A stretch of DNA of 64,000 nucleotides from Paenibacillus monticola. GTDB taxonomy: Bacteria > Bacillota > Bacilli > Paenibacillales > Paenibacillaceae. Within the stretch, counting starts at the first letter, position 1; each line of letters begins with the position of its first letter. Below, piece by piece: positions 26,411 through 34,659 of the stretch. The stretch lies in contig NZ_WJXB01000002.1 of assembly GCF_009664975.1 (NCBI RefSeq), positions 620,001-684,000 of the forward strand. Reading direction: 5' to 3'. Both the position numbers and the translations under genes were made by a program. The notes under the pieces are model-generated. The model was not told where the DNA came from and searched no databases. It worked only from the letters and a program-made list of their open reading frames with translations.

Positions 26411-26842
26411 TCACAGCGATCCCAGCTCCTGATCTAAATATCGATGTACCTGAGTGGCGAATTGCTCCAGCACCTCAGGAATTGCCAAGGTAAGAGGATG
26501 CAGTTCGGATCGGTCCCAGTCGAAATAGTCCTGCACCAGCGGCTTGCGGAGCGCGACCAGCTCTTTAAGCAGCTCGAAAATCACAGCCCCGTCAAATACC
26601 TTCTCTTCATGAATAATCGAAATGATATCCTCATAGCTGCCCGCATCACGCATAATAAATCCGTCAATCACGCAGCTGCCGACATCTGTAATAACCTCGA
26701 TGGCCAAATGAAGACAACGCTCCTGTACCAGTCCCATGATAATACCGCCATCCCAAGATGCTGATGCTGCCCGGAGACCTGTATTAATGTCTGGTATTTG
26801 ATCAAGAATAGTATCTATTTGCTTCCGGTTGACATAATACAC
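26411..26842 (-). CDS. yutE: DUF86 (HepT-like) protein, YutE family
   Basis: The 143-aa helical protein matches YutE by its LHLAIEVITDVGSCVIDGFIMRD and SYEDIISIIHEEKV stretches. DUF86/HepT toxins are RNases with an RX4HXY motif; here the site reads RKPLVQDY, with Gln in place of His. No MNT-type nucleotidyltransferase antitoxin is adjacent. So it looks like a domesticated, probably non-RNase member, as in Bacillus. It is followed by the SufR-like gene. Function unknown. Confidence 0.8.
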   Translation of the reverse strand: MYYVNRKQIDTILDQIPDINTGLRAASASWDGGIIMGLVQERCLHLAIEVITDVGSCVIDGFIMRDAGSYEDIISIIHEEKVFDGAVIFELLKELVALRKPLVQDYFDWDRSELHPLTLAIPEVLEQFATQVHRYLDQELGSL

Positions 26843-26890
26843 TGCAAGACCTCCACCTTAAAATAACTAATAAGAAAAATTAAGTTCTGT

Positions 26891-27001
26891 CTATTTCCCA
26901 CGTTTGCCGCGGCGCTTAAGCCAGAAAAACATGATCAAACAGGCCGCCAGAAACACAACCAAATAAGTTAACGCTTCCATCGGATACTCTAACTCACGCA
27001 T
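26891..27001 (-). CDS. Possible small membrane peptide (36 aa)
   Basis: The frame encodes MRELEYPMEALTYLVVFLAA, one membrane helix, then FWLKRRGKRGK, a basic tail, so it would sit with its C-terminus in the cytoplasm. A frame open from 27091 is longer but begins inside a terminator hairpin. The RBS is poor (ACAGGA), so the start is uncertain (also possible: ATG eight codons later). I do not recognise it. Confidence 0.4.
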   Translation of the reverse strand: MRELEYPMEALTYLVVFLAACLIMFFWLKRRGKRGK

Positions 27002-27072
27002 TCCTGTCACCGCTTTCTTAAAATATAAGAATTTATAGGTTCCACACGATAAATTATCCTTATATTTCTCGA

Positions 27073-27114
27073 AGAAACGGGTACCGTCCATAAAATTGGA
27101 CGGCCAAGCCGTTT
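27073..27114. terminator. Two-tier hairpin terminator after the Dabb gene
   Basis: Outer arms GAAACGG and CCGTTTC enclose an inner CCGTCC/GGACGG stem with an AT-rich loop. Both strands continue with TTCTTC-type T-rich runs. It starts 30 bases past the Dabb stop on the minus strand. Confidence 0.55.
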
Positions 27115-27142
27115 CTTCTTGATATATAATGGTGTTGCGACA

Positions 27143-27430
27143 CTAGAGTTCGTAATCAACAGCCAGTGAAAGCTCTTTAACTTCGTTAATATGCGCGATA
27201 ACTTCCTTATGAGCCGGATGCACCTGGTAGGCCTGCAAATCCTCTAGGGAAGCTACAACAGTCACCAGAGCAATATCAAACGAACGCTCGGAGTGAATGA
27301 TATCTGCACCAACTTCGACTGAGAGAAGCTGTGGAATTCTGCCTTCCATGTTCCGCAATACCGCGACGGTTACCGCCACACTCTCAGGAGATCGGTCCTT
27401 CAATTTGAAAAACACAATATGCTTAATCAT
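27143..27430 (-). CDS. Dabb (stress-responsive A/B barrel) protein
   Basis: The 95-aa protein begins MIKHIVFFKLKDRSPES and contains FDIALVTVVASLEDLQAYQVHPAHKEV, the Dabb signature with its conserved His-Pro-x-His. The ferredoxin-like fold forms a dimeric barrel in the cytoplasm. The ATG at 27430 has AAGGAGCG upstream; earlier starts lack an RBS. It is monocistronic. Function in Bacillus relatives is unknown. Confidence 0.87.
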   Translation of the reverse strand: MIKHIVFFKLKDRSPESVAVTVAVLRNMEGRIPQLLSVEVGADIIHSERSFDIALVTVVASLEDLQAYQVHPAHKEVIAHINEVKELSLAVDYEL

Positions 27431-27528
27431 TCTATTTCGCTCCTTGTTCATTAAATATTGTAAATTGGTTACTAAAAATATATCATAAGACCAACCGTTC
27501 TGAAAGAAACTTAACATAGAACTCAGCG

Positions 27529-27569
27529 TTACACTATTGACAGAACCTAAAAATTAATGAATAGTGTAA
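27529..27569. promoter_or_regulatory. 10-bp inverted repeat around a promoter of the tandem-HTH gene
   Basis: TTACACTATT (27529-27538) and AATAGTGTAA (27560-27569) are perfect inverted copies with centres 31 bases apart, about three helical turns. A TTGACA (27537-27542) with a 17-base spacer and weak AATAGT (27560-27565) sits within. It may be an operator; a hairpin followed by a T7 run (27573 onward) is the alternative reading as a terminator or leader. Confidence 0.5.
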
Positions 27570-27596
27570 ACCATTTTTTTAATAATTGGAGGAAGT

Positions 27597-28196
27597 ATGC
27601 CTAAAAATCAACTAGAATCTCATAAGATCCAGGCCTGGTCCCTAATCAACCGCAAATACCTTGGAAAAGGCGTTCGAGTCAAAAGATTCCGGCGTCCTAC
27701 GCGCAGTCAGATCCGTAACCGAGTACTGCTAGCAATACTAATGGCTCGCGACATGAAGCTCTCCCGATTTGCCGAAGAGCTTGATGTATCCTCTCGCAGT
27801 GTTAGTGCATGGGTATATGAAGGACGTATTCCTTCAAAAAACAATCTGGAGAATGCCTGCCGCCTGCTAGGCTATCCGCCACATGTCTTGTTCAACGAGG
27901 CACTTTTGCGGCAAAGCCCGATCGTGTGCCAGCCTAAGCCATCCAGATTTATGAAAAGATCCCATAGCAGCTCTCCAAGCAGCAATATCATTTTGACGGG
28001 TCTCTGCATGGTATATGACTTCTCCGTTACCGACGTCAGCAACTGGATTGGTATTCATCCCGGCACATTCCGCAAATGGTTGCATTATAGCCATCTGCCA
28101 ACCGCGGCTATGCAGGAAAAGGCGGAGGTATTCTTTCGGATTCCACGGAATATTCTGTTCGCAGATTGTGAATTTCACTCTTCATCCCATAATTAG
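27597..28196 (+). CDS. Tandem helix-turn-helix regulator (XRE-like)
   Basis: The 199-aa basic protein holds two HTH units. The first (about residues 42-98) has KLSRFAEELDVSSRSVSAWV then GRIPSKNNLENACRLLGYPPHVLF. The second (about 131-190) has TGLCMVYDFSVTDVSNWIGI then LPTAAMQEKAEVFFRIPRNILF. The two parallel each other and look like a duplication. The ATG has GGAGGAAGT directly upstream. It is flanked by an inverted repeat upstream and a terminator downstream. No ligand domain is seen. Target genes unknown. Confidence 0.75.
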   Translation: MPKNQLESHKIQAWSLINRKYLGKGVRVKRFRRPTRSQIRNRVLLAILMARDMKLSRFAEELDVSSRSVSAWVYEGRIPSKNNLENACRLLGYPPHVLFNEALLRQSPIVCQPKPSRFMKRSHSSSPSSNIILTGLCMVYDFSVTDVSNWIGIHPGTFRKWLHYSHLPTAAMQEKAEVFFRIPRNILFADCEFHSSSHN

Positions 28197-28212
28197 TTGA
28201 ACAGCGAAATAC

Positions 28213-28249
28213 AAACAGCAGCCAGAACCTGTGAATAGGTCCTGGCTGC
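28213..28249 (+). terminator. Terminator after the tandem-HTH gene
   Basis: AGCAGCCAG-ACCT and AGGT-CTGGCTGCT pair around a short loop. The stem is followed by ATTTGTG on the plus strand. Confidence 0.7.
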
Positions 28250-28267
28250 TATTTGTGCGACTATTAA

Positions 28268-28285
28268 TTGGAATGTATAATCCAA
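28268..28285. promoter_or_regulatory. TetR-type operator copy 1 (downstream of the SDR gene)
   Basis: TTGGAATGTATAATCCAA is an 18-base near-palindrome. It differs from the copies at 29203-29220 by one base. It lies 55 bases past the SDR stop. Confidence 0.6.
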
Positions 28286-28340
28286 ATATGATATAAGAAA
28301 CTCTATTCACAATTCAAATTCGATCTCTGATTAACTGTGT

Positions 28341-29180
28341 TTATACGTTGGAAGGATAGTCGGCGGACCGGCTTACTTCAGCCCATTGTTCGGCTTCTGC
28401 GGCGCGTGCTTTGGAGGTTACCTCGGCGCTTCTAACCGCATCCGAGCCAAGCAGCAGTCGTAGTGGCGGTTCCTCCAGTCGGACAATGTCCATAATAATC
28501 TTGGCCCCGCGCTCCGGGTCTCCAGCTTGAGAGCCTTCGAACTGTTCACGGAATCGGTTCAGAGCACCAACCGTTGATTCGTAGTCCTCACTCACCTCTG
28601 CACGCTGCATGGAGACGCCGTTCCAGCCTGTGCGGAAAGCACCCGGCTCGATAATAGTAACCTTGATGCCAAAGGGTTTAACCTCGTTGAACAGAACCTC
28701 TGAGAATCCTTCTACAGCGAATTTCGCCGTCTGGTAGGCTCCCATACCCGGCGTACCGCCGACACGTCCCCCTATTGAGGAGAACTGGATAAAGTGACCT
28801 GATCTCTGCTTGCGAAGCACAGGCAGCGCGGCCTTGGTAACGTTCACGACACCGAACAGGTTTGTCTCGATCTGTGCGCGAAAGTCATCGTCCGTCATTT
28901 CTTCAATGGGTGCACTATTTGCATAGCCAGCGTTATTCACGACGACATCCAGCGCTCCGAACTCATCAAGCGCCAGTTGAACAGCAGCACGTGCGGCAGC
29001 GGCATCGGTCACGTCAAGTGCGGTAGCACGGATGCTTGCACCATACTGCTGCACGAGTTCATCAAGTTGCTCCGGACGACGGGCAGTTGCAACGACTCTA
29101 TCTCCGCTGTCGAGCACAGCTTTGGCGAGTTCCCATCCAAAACCACGGGAGCTGCCCGTGATTAACCATACTTTAGACAT
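28341..29180 (-). CDS. Short-chain dehydrogenase/reductase
   Basis: The 279-aa protein has the NAD(P) motif VWLITGSSRGFGWELA (TGSSRGFG at residues 8-15), NNAG (82-85), and the catalytic Ser at about 134, Tyr149 and Lys153 (YQTAK). The middle GALDVVVNNAGYANSAP is typical of SDR. The ATG at 29180 has GGAGATG upstream. It is divergent from the TetR gene, with two operator copies between them and a third downstream. Substrate unknown. Likely repressed by that TetR protein. Confidence 0.92.
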   Translation of the reverse strand: MSKVWLITGSSRGFGWELAKAVLDSGDRVVATARRPEQLDELVQQYGASIRATALDVTDAAAARAAVQLALDEFGALDVVVNNAGYANSAPIEEMTDDDFRAQIETNLFGVVNVTKAALPVLRKQRSGHFIQFSSIGGRVGGTPGMGAYQTAKFAVEGFSEVLFNEVKPFGIKVTIIEPGAFRTGWNGVSMQRAEVSEDYESTVGALNRFREQFEGSQAGDPERGAKIIMDIVRLEEPPLRLLLGSDAVRSAEVTSKARAAEAEQWAEVSRSADYPSNV

Positions 29181-29202
29181 ACTGATCATCTCCATAATAT
29201 AT

Positions 29203-29220
29203 TTGGAATGTTTAATCCAA
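29203..29220. promoter_or_regulatory. TetR-type operator copy 2
   Basis: TTGGAATGTTTAATCCAA is an 18-base near-palindrome just upstream of the SDR start. Confidence 0.7.
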
Positions 29221-29260
29221 GGTGATTGTAACGCTGCGAAAGAATTAAATCAAGAGATTT

Positions 29261-29278
29261 TTGGATCAAACATTCCAA
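29261..29278. promoter_or_regulatory. TetR-type operator copy 3
   Basis: TTGGATCAAACATTCCAA is the reverse complement of copy 2 with one mismatch. It lies 93 bases upstream of the TetR start, so it can control both divergent genes. Confidence 0.7.
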
Positions 29279-29370
29279 TAATTAGCTATACTTCAATTAA
29301 TATAAATTGAAATCTGATGAAAACGCGGCTATTATTGAATGAGATATGCGGAATTAGAGAGGTGTGTAAG

Positions 29371-29934
29371 ATGAGTAAACGCGAGGATATTATGAATGCT
29401 ACGCTGGATCTGATCGATGAAGAAGGATTGCAATCCGTAACTTTCGCCAAAATATTAAAGCGAGCAAAAGTAGGCTCCGGGACCGTTTTCAATTATTTTC
29501 ACAATAAAGAAGATTTAGTAAATGAGGTCTACAGGGATGCAAGAATGCATATGGGCCAGTGCCTTCTGTTAGGCTACAATTCTGAATTAAGCTTGTATGA
29601 ACGCTTCAAATGCCTTCAGTTGAATCGGCTGAAGTTCGCTATTACTTTTCCCAAAGAATTCCGCTTTATTGACAGCTATTCTTATTCACCCTATATTTCG
29701 ACCGAATTACGTATGCTGGATGATCCTAGTTCTTCACGGGAAGTCGTAATGTCGCTCATTATTGAAGGACAGAAACAGGGAATGATTAAAGAAATGGACG
29801 CCCAATTATGCCATTCGGTTATCCATGGCATTATTACCGCTATTGTCAAAGGTTATTATGTCCAGAAATATCCACTAAGCGAGCAACAGGTGCAGCAAAC
29901 GCTGGAGTCCTCCTGGAAAGCGATTCTGGTATAA
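29371..29934 (+). CDS. TetR/AcrR family regulator
   Basis: The 187-aa protein has the N-terminal HTH (about residues 1-50) with MNATLDLIDEEGLQSVTFAKIL and the typical FNYFHNKEDLVNEVY end. The C-terminal ligand/dimer region is helical. The ATG at 29371 has AGAGG upstream; an earlier ATG adds 18 unconserved residues. It is divergent from the SDR gene. Three 18-base operators nearby indicate auto- and SDR regulation. Confidence 0.92.
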   Translation: MSKREDIMNATLDLIDEEGLQSVTFAKILKRAKVGSGTVFNYFHNKEDLVNEVYRDARMHMGQCLLLGYNSELSLYERFKCLQLNRLKFAITFPKEFRFIDSYSYSPYISTELRMLDDPSSSREVVMSLIIEGQKQGMIKEMDAQLCHSVIHGIITAIVKGYYVQKYPLSEQQVQQTLESSWKAILV

Positions 29935-30029
29935 ATAGAGCTTTTATTGAACATGCTTTTTTTCGGCAATATTGGCAATGCTACTCCCTAAGACATCCTT
30001 AAGAAATTAAGGAATACAGGAGGAGCAAT

Positions 30030-30834
30030 ATGGAACATAGAAGCATGATCGCTTCCGGCTTTACGGACATGTGGGAGGTGGCTCCCCAAGTTGTTGGCCT
30101 TCGCACCTTGTTCGTCAATCTTGCTTATGTAGGTCTGCCCTCAAAAGAATGGATTCTGGTAGATACTGGACTTGGCCAGTTCGCTAGCAGCATTTTAAAT
30201 ACGGCACAGGAACGTTTCGGAAAACCTCCACTGTCCATTGTCTTGACGCATGGTCACTTTGATCATGTTGGGACGCTGAAAGAGCTTGTGGAGAAATGGG
30301 ATGTTCCCATCTATGCCCATCCGCTGGAGCTTCCGTACCTAACCGGTAAAGAGGATTATCCTCCAGCTGATCCTTCGGTAGGCGGGGGGGCTGATGGTAA
30401 CAGTGTCACCTTTATATCCGCATCGCGGCATTGACCTTGGTCCTATGGTGATTCCGCTGCCAGCGGATGGAAGCATTCTGGGGATGGAGGGGTGGCACTA
30501 TATTCATACGCCGGGGCATAGCCCAGGGCATATCTCACTTTTTCGTGCTGAGGATAAGGTATTGATCGCTGGCGACGCTTTTATCACTGTCAAACAGGAA
30601 TCGGTATTCGCCGTTGTGACCCAGCAGCAGGCTGTTCACGGCCCACCCGCTTACTTCACCACAGACTGGGATGAGGCGGAGCAGTCGGTTCGTCAACTTG
30701 CTCTGCTCGATCCCAAAATTGCTCTAACCGGGCACGGAGCTCCTATGTCTGATGCTGAGCTACCCAAGCAGCTAGCTCATTTATGTAAGAATTTCAAGGA
30801 AGTCGCTGTCCCCACTCAAGGAAAGTACGTTTAA
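30030..30834 (+). pseudogene. MBL-fold metallo-hydrolase broken by a frameshift at a G7 run
   Basis: Two overlapping frames (30030-30434 and 30394-30834) together give one MBL-fold protein of about 268 aa. The first has LTHGHFDHVGT with HGHFDH at residues 74-79, the zinc motif. The second has HTPGHSPGHISLF, LIAGDAF and TGHG. Removal of one G from the run of seven at 30384-30390 joins them as GGG-LMVTVSPLY. An AGGAGGAGC RBS precedes the ATG. It may be a real mutation, a slip-prone phase switch or a sequencing error. Relatives hydrolyse esters or lactones. Confidence 0.8.
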
Positions 30835-30860
30835 CAACAAGAAAAAGGCCAAAAAACAAG

Positions 30861-30906
30861 GCAGGTACGATTCCTGAGACTTCAGGATTTTGTGCCAACC
30901 CTGCCC
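30861..30906 (-). terminator. Terminator after the methyltransferase gene
   Basis: GGCAGG and CCTGCC form the base with an internal CCTGA/TTCAGG stem. The minus strand then reads TTGTTTTTT. It lies just past the stop at 30909. Confidence 0.65.
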
Positions 30907-30908
30907 AT

Positions 30909-31535
30909 TTAAAGTGCCCGCCGTGCAATGATAGTTCTGAGTATGTATGTATGGGTGGCGCCTTGCGGACTCCGCAAAGTTTCCAGCTGAGATCCTGTAT
31001 CCAAGATTTCCGTCCCGGCAAAATGCTCTCTTAAATCGGCTTCACTGAAAAAGTGGGCAAATTTCCCCTCTTTGTATTCGTAGGTACCAGGCTCCAGAAA
31101 TCTTCCGCAGCCAAAATTGGAATCTTCATCCGAAAAACTGGTGAAAAACAGCAGTCCGCCGGGACGAAGCTGCTCCAGACAATTAGCGATCAGTCTGCGA
31201 CGATCTTCCTCCAGAAATAAATGCAACACATCGTAGCAATAAACAGCATCTACTTGCTTATCCAGTCTGTAATCCAAGGCAGAACCGGCAATAAAACAGC
31301 TCATTGGGTCCCAGTCTACTGCCATTTCCAATGCAGCCTGGCTTAATTCAATGCCGTAAGTCTGGAACTCTTCCGAGAATACCTTGGTATTCCGACCATA
31401 TCCAGCACCAGGAACCAGCACAGACTTCAGTTGATGCCGCCGGAATATATCTCTTGCCAAGAGAGCTGTAGGGCTAGGCTCACTTCCCCAGATCATACCC
31501 TCCTGCGTAAATCTCTGACTCCAATATTCTGACAT
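30909..31535 (-). CDS. Class I SAM-dependent methyltransferase
   Basis: The 208-aa protein has SAM motif I as VLVPGAGYGRNTKVF (about residues 39-53), then YGIELSQAALE and the motif AVYCYDVLHLFLEEDRRRLI. RPGGLLFFTSF follows (motif III). The ATG has GGAGGGAG upstream. Type resembles TehB/thiopurine-like methyltransferases. The substrate is unknown. It lies 23 bases after the GNAT gene on the same strand, so they may be cotranscribed. Confidence 0.85.
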   Translation of the reverse strand: MSEYWSQRFTQEGMIWGSEPSPTALLARDIFRRHQLKSVLVPGAGYGRNTKVFSEEFQTYGIELSQAALEMAVDWDPMSCFIAGSALDYRLDKQVDAVYCYDVLHLFLEEDRRRLIANCLEQLRPGGLLFFTSFSDEDSNFGCGRFLEPGTYEYKEGKFAHFFSEADLREHFAGTEILDTGSQLETLRSPQGATHTYILRTIIARRAL

Positions 31536-31558
31536 ACGCTCTCCCTCCTACGTACTAC

Positions 31559-32305
31559 CTAACCTTTGACCCTATACCAGTATTGATAAATCTCCTCAAA
31601 ACCGAGCTTGTCATACAGAGCAGCGGCTCCATAATTAGCAAGCACAACTTGTAGAAAGGATGTCTTCGCGCCTTGCGCCCGGCCCCACCGAAACATCCCT
31701 AGCAGCAGCTGTTCGGCCATTCCCTGTCTTCGATGGGCTGGAGCCGTGACAATATCATAGAGCCCTAAATACCCGTGCTGAATAATCCCTAGGCCGCAGG
31801 CGGTTGGCATGCCATCTTTTAATACAAAAGCATAACCTTGCTTCAAATGAGACGCTGATAACATTCTGCGCAGTGTATTTAGGTTCACTGCCGACAATTC
31901 CGTGAATTCAGCGAAAATCTCCAACCACCTTTCGCTTAGCTCATCCTGCACCTGAACCACATACCGAGAATCGGGAACAGGCAAACCTTCCAGATCCAAC
32001 ACCCTTACGGATGAAGGTTCGACCTGCCGGTAACCGCGTTCTACCAGAATCTCATCCAAGTCTGCCGGATGAATGTAGGGTGTGATTTTGAATACTGGCT
32101 TCAGACCGGCTCCCTCATAATACTGTTCCGCCAACTTCACCTTTGCTAGAATGTTATTGCCGGATTCAGCAGTTTCATATAACGGATTGACGGAATTGGC
32201 CCGCTTCGTATACCCCGATGCCGAACGGAGCACCCAGCCATCCAGCAAAACACTTTGTTCCGCAGGCCAAGTATTCAACGTAATCTCTTCAATATTCTTG
32301 GACAT
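31559..32305 (-). CDS. GNAT family N-acetyltransferase
   Basis: The 248-aa protein has a C-terminal GNAT domain with LYDIVTAPAHRRQGMAEQLL, the acetyl-CoA loop (Q/RxxGxA), and AALYDKLGFEEIYQYWY at the end. The N-terminal half (NTWPAEQSVLLDGWVLRSASGYTKRANSVNPL) is typical of a large GNAT subset in Firmicutes. The ATG at 32305 has AAGGAGGGG upstream. It precedes the methyltransferase gene. Substrate unknown. Confidence 0.9.
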   Translation of the reverse strand: MSKNIEEITLNTWPAEQSVLLDGWVLRSASGYTKRANSVNPLYETAESGNNILAKVKLAEQYYEGAGLKPVFKITPYIHPADLDEILVERGYRQVEPSSVRVLDLEGLPVPDSRYVVQVQDELSERWLEIFAEFTELSAVNLNTLRRMLSASHLKQGYAFVLKDGMPTACGLGIIQHGYLGLYDIVTAPAHRRQGMAEQLLLGMFRWGRAQGAKTSFLQVVLANYGAAALYDKLGFEEIYQYWYRVKG

Positions 32306-32387
32306 GGGTTTCCCCTCCTTATAAACCGCGTTTCTATTATGATAATTCACTGTCTGCTATAAGCATAGGAAAGATAATACAAGAAAA

Positions 32388-32424
32388 AACGACCGACTCC
32401 CTGAGTTAAGGGAATCAGCCGTTC
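32388..32424 (-). terminator. Terminator after rpsN
   Basis: GACTCCCT and AGGGAATC form a stem, flanked by ACG/CGT. The minus strand ends in TTTTTT. It closes the znuCBA-rpsN operon. Confidence 0.75.
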
Positions 32425-32451
32425 CTATTCTTTCCAAGTACAACTCAGCGC

Positions 32452-32721
32452 TTACCAGCTCGACTTAGTGATGCCGGGAATCTGGCCTTTATGGGCCAGC
32501 TCACGGAAGACGATCCGGGAAATCATGAATTTGCTCAGATAACCGCGCGGTCTGCCGGAAACCTGACATCTATTCTTCTGCCGGGTTGCCGAGGAGTCTC
32601 GGGGCAGCTTTTGTAGTGCCAGATAATCCCCGTTCGCCTTCAAATCCTTTCTTCTTTCCGCATACTTCGCAACCAGTGCCTGTCTCTTTAATTCTTTGAT
32701 TACTTTAGATTTCTTAGCCAA
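32452..32721 (-). CDS. rpsN: 30S ribosomal protein S14, zinc-independent paralogue
   Basis: The 89-aa protein has the S14 sequence [22 protein letters not shown], then [39 protein letters not shown]. It lacks the two CxxC pairs of the zinc form and is the longer C-minus type. The start is the TTG at 32721 with AAGGTGG eight bases upstream. It lies 59 bases after znuA on the same strand. In Bacillus the homologue is Zur-controlled and replaces the zinc form in starvation; here its place in the znu operon supports the same role. Confidence 0.93.
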   Translation of the reverse strand: MAKKSKVIKELKRQALVAKYAERRKDLKANGDYLALQKLPRDSSATRQKNRCQVSGRPRGYLSKFMISRIVFRELAHKGQIPGITKSSW

Positions 32722-32780
32722 GTTGTGATCCACCTTCCCGCAGGTTTAATATTCGCTAATTCGTGTTATTATTGGTAATC

Positions 32781-33809
32781 CTATTCGTTCAACGCTAATT
32801 TGAGTGCTTCAAGGTTCAGGCGCATAATTCCCAAATAATCAAGATTGTTGCTACGATCCTCGTCAGTCAGCCCTTCGATCGGGTTCAACACAGCTGACTT
32901 AGCGCCGATTTCCTTGGCGATCGTGTCTGCTACACTGGAGGATACCAGCGTTTCAAAAAAGATAGTCTTCACGTCATGCGCTTTGGCAAAATCCACAATT
33001 TCAGCCATTTTCGCAGCGGAAGGCTCCTGTTCTGGAGACAGACCCGCAATTGGCACTTGGGTCAAGCCATATTCCTTGGCAAGATAACCGAATGCGGCAT
33101 GCTGGGTAATGAAATCTTTCCGCTTGGTATCCCTTAGACCATCCTTGAACTCTTGATTAAGTTGTTCCAGCTTAGCTACATAAGTATCAGCATTTGCTGT
33201 AAATGCTTCAGCGTTCTCAGGCGCGGCTGCAGACAATGCTCCTTCAATGATACGCACTTCCTGTATGGCCAGTGCTGGGTCCAGCCATACATGTGGGTCC
33301 AATCCGCTATGTTCATGTTCGTCTGCTTTGGCATTGGCATTGCTAGTTTCAGCTGGCGCCTCTTCTTCCTCTTCAAAACCATCTATAATCTGCAGGCCTT
33401 TGCTAGCCTCCACAGCAACCAATTTGCTGTCAGACGCACTATCCAGCACTTGGTCTACCCAGCCTTCCATCCCGGCTCCGTTATATACAAGGATATCGGC
33501 AGCAGTAATTTTGGCCATATCTTGTGCGGTAGGCTCCCAATCATGCGGCTCGATGCCCGCTGGAATCATGGCTTCAACATCAGCCAGATCACCAGCTACA
33601 TTCTTAGTGAACTCGTACATTGGATAAAAGCTGACTTTAATGTTCAACTTCTCAGCTACAGGAGCCAAAGGAACTTCTGTTGTTGCCGCTGGAGCATTGG
33701 TTGCGTTGGAGGCATTGGTCGTTGCGTTATTATTGTTATTACCACAGCCAGCGGCAATCAACAGGGAAGACAGAGACAGAATAGCAAGATGACGGATACG
33801 AAGTTTCAT
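32781..33809 (-). CDS. znuA: High-affinity zinc-binding lipoprotein ZnuA/AdcA type
   Basis: The 342-aa protein has a signal peptide ending at the lipobox LIAAGC. An Asn/Thr/Ala linker follows, then the cluster 9 binding fold (VSFYPMYEFTKNVAGD, with His-containing GIEPHDWEPTAQD). The metal-loop is acidic and His-rich (EEEEEA...DEHEHSGLDPHVWLDP, about residues 145-180). It presents zinc to the ZnuB/C transporter. The binding gene is third in znuC-znuB-znuA-rpsN; 22 bases separate it from znuB. Two Zur boxes lie upstream of the operon. Confidence 0.93.
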   Translation of the reverse strand: MKLRIRHLAILSLSSLLIAAGCGNNNNNATTNASNATNAPAATTEVPLAPVAEKLNIKVSFYPMYEFTKNVAGDLADVEAMIPAGIEPHDWEPTAQDMAKITAADILVYNGAGMEGWVDQVLDSASDSKLVAVEASKGLQIIDGFEEEEEAPAETSNANAKADEHEHSGLDPHVWLDPALAIQEVRIIEGALSAAAPENAEAFTANADTYVAKLEQLNQEFKDGLRDTKRKDFITQHAAFGYLAKEYGLTQVPIAGLSPEQEPSAAKMAEIVDFAKAHDVKTIFFETLVSSSVADTIAKEIGAKSAVLNPIEGLTDEDRSNNLDYLGIMRLNLEALKLALNE

Positions 33810-33831
33810 GTGTAATATGAACTCCCTTTCT

Positions 33832-34659
33832 TTATATAGGTTTATGGATGTTGCGACGATTCTTTAAACGGATCAGCTTCTGCACGGCAATAGAGATTAG
33901 CAGGAAGGTAAGCAGAATGAGAGAAATAGTACCTCCAGGTGGTGTATTGATGTAATACGATGCAGTCAGACCGCTGAAGACTCCGATGAGTCCTACACCG
34001 ATCGAGATCAAGATGGCAGCAGTGAAGCCGGACGCTACACGCAGAGCAATCGAAGCTGGCAGGACAATCAGCGCAGATACCAACAGGACACCAACAACTG
34101 GCATCGCTGCAGCAACAGTCATCCCGGTCAGAACAGCAAAAGAAAAGGATAACAGACCTACACGCACGCCGCTGATACTGGCCGTTTCTTCATCAAAAGT
34201 CAGGTTGTACAGTGGTCTGCGCAGCACAATAAAGAAAGCCAGACCTATAGCAGCTACGATGGCAATAATCAGCAGCTGTATATTGCTCACTGCTACGATG
34301 GAGCCGAACAGATAGGAACTGAAGCTTTTGCTTAAATTCTGTTTAAGACTCATCAGCACAACCGCCAGCGCCAAGCCGGAAGTCATAATAATAGCTACCG
34401 GAAGCTCACTGTATGTACGATAAGAACGGCGAAGCTGTTCAATGACGATCCCGCCGATTACAGCTACAGCGAAACCGCTAAGTGCCGGATTCAAGTGCAG
34501 CACAGAACCAAGAGCCACTCCGGCGAGTGAAACATGAGAGAGTGTATCCGCCATTAACACCTGACGGCGAAGCATAAGGTAAACACCGAGCAGTGGGCCA
34601 ATGATTCCAATTAACCCTCCGGCCCAAAATGCACGCTGCATGAATTCGTAACTAAACAT
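33832..34659 (-). CDS. znuB: Zinc ABC transporter permease
   Basis: The 275-aa membrane protein has about eight helices. LMADTLSHVSLAGVALG and FDEETASISGVRV are signatures of the ABC-3 metal permease family. It starts at the ATG at 34659, 49 bases inside the end of znuC, an unusually long overlap. It lies 22 bases before znuA. Confidence 0.92.
   Translation of the reverse strand: MFSYEFMQRAFWAGGLIGIIGPLLGVYLMLRRQVLMADTLSHVSLAGVALGSVLHLNPALSGFAVAVIGGIVIEQLRRSYRTYSELPVAIIMTSGLALAVVLMSLKQNLSKSFSSYLFGSIVAVSNIQLLIIAIVAAIGLAFFIVLRRPLYNLTFDEETASISGVRVGLLSFSFAVLTGMTVAAAMPVVGVLLVSALIVLPASIALRVASGFTAAILISIGVGLIGVFSGLTASYYINTPPGGTISLILLTFLLISIAVQKLIRLKNRRNIHKPI

Noticed and set aside
32722..32780. Separate Zur box directly before rpsN
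   Set aside because: No CGTAAT/ATTACG palindrome is present; rpsN is better read as part of the znu transcript.
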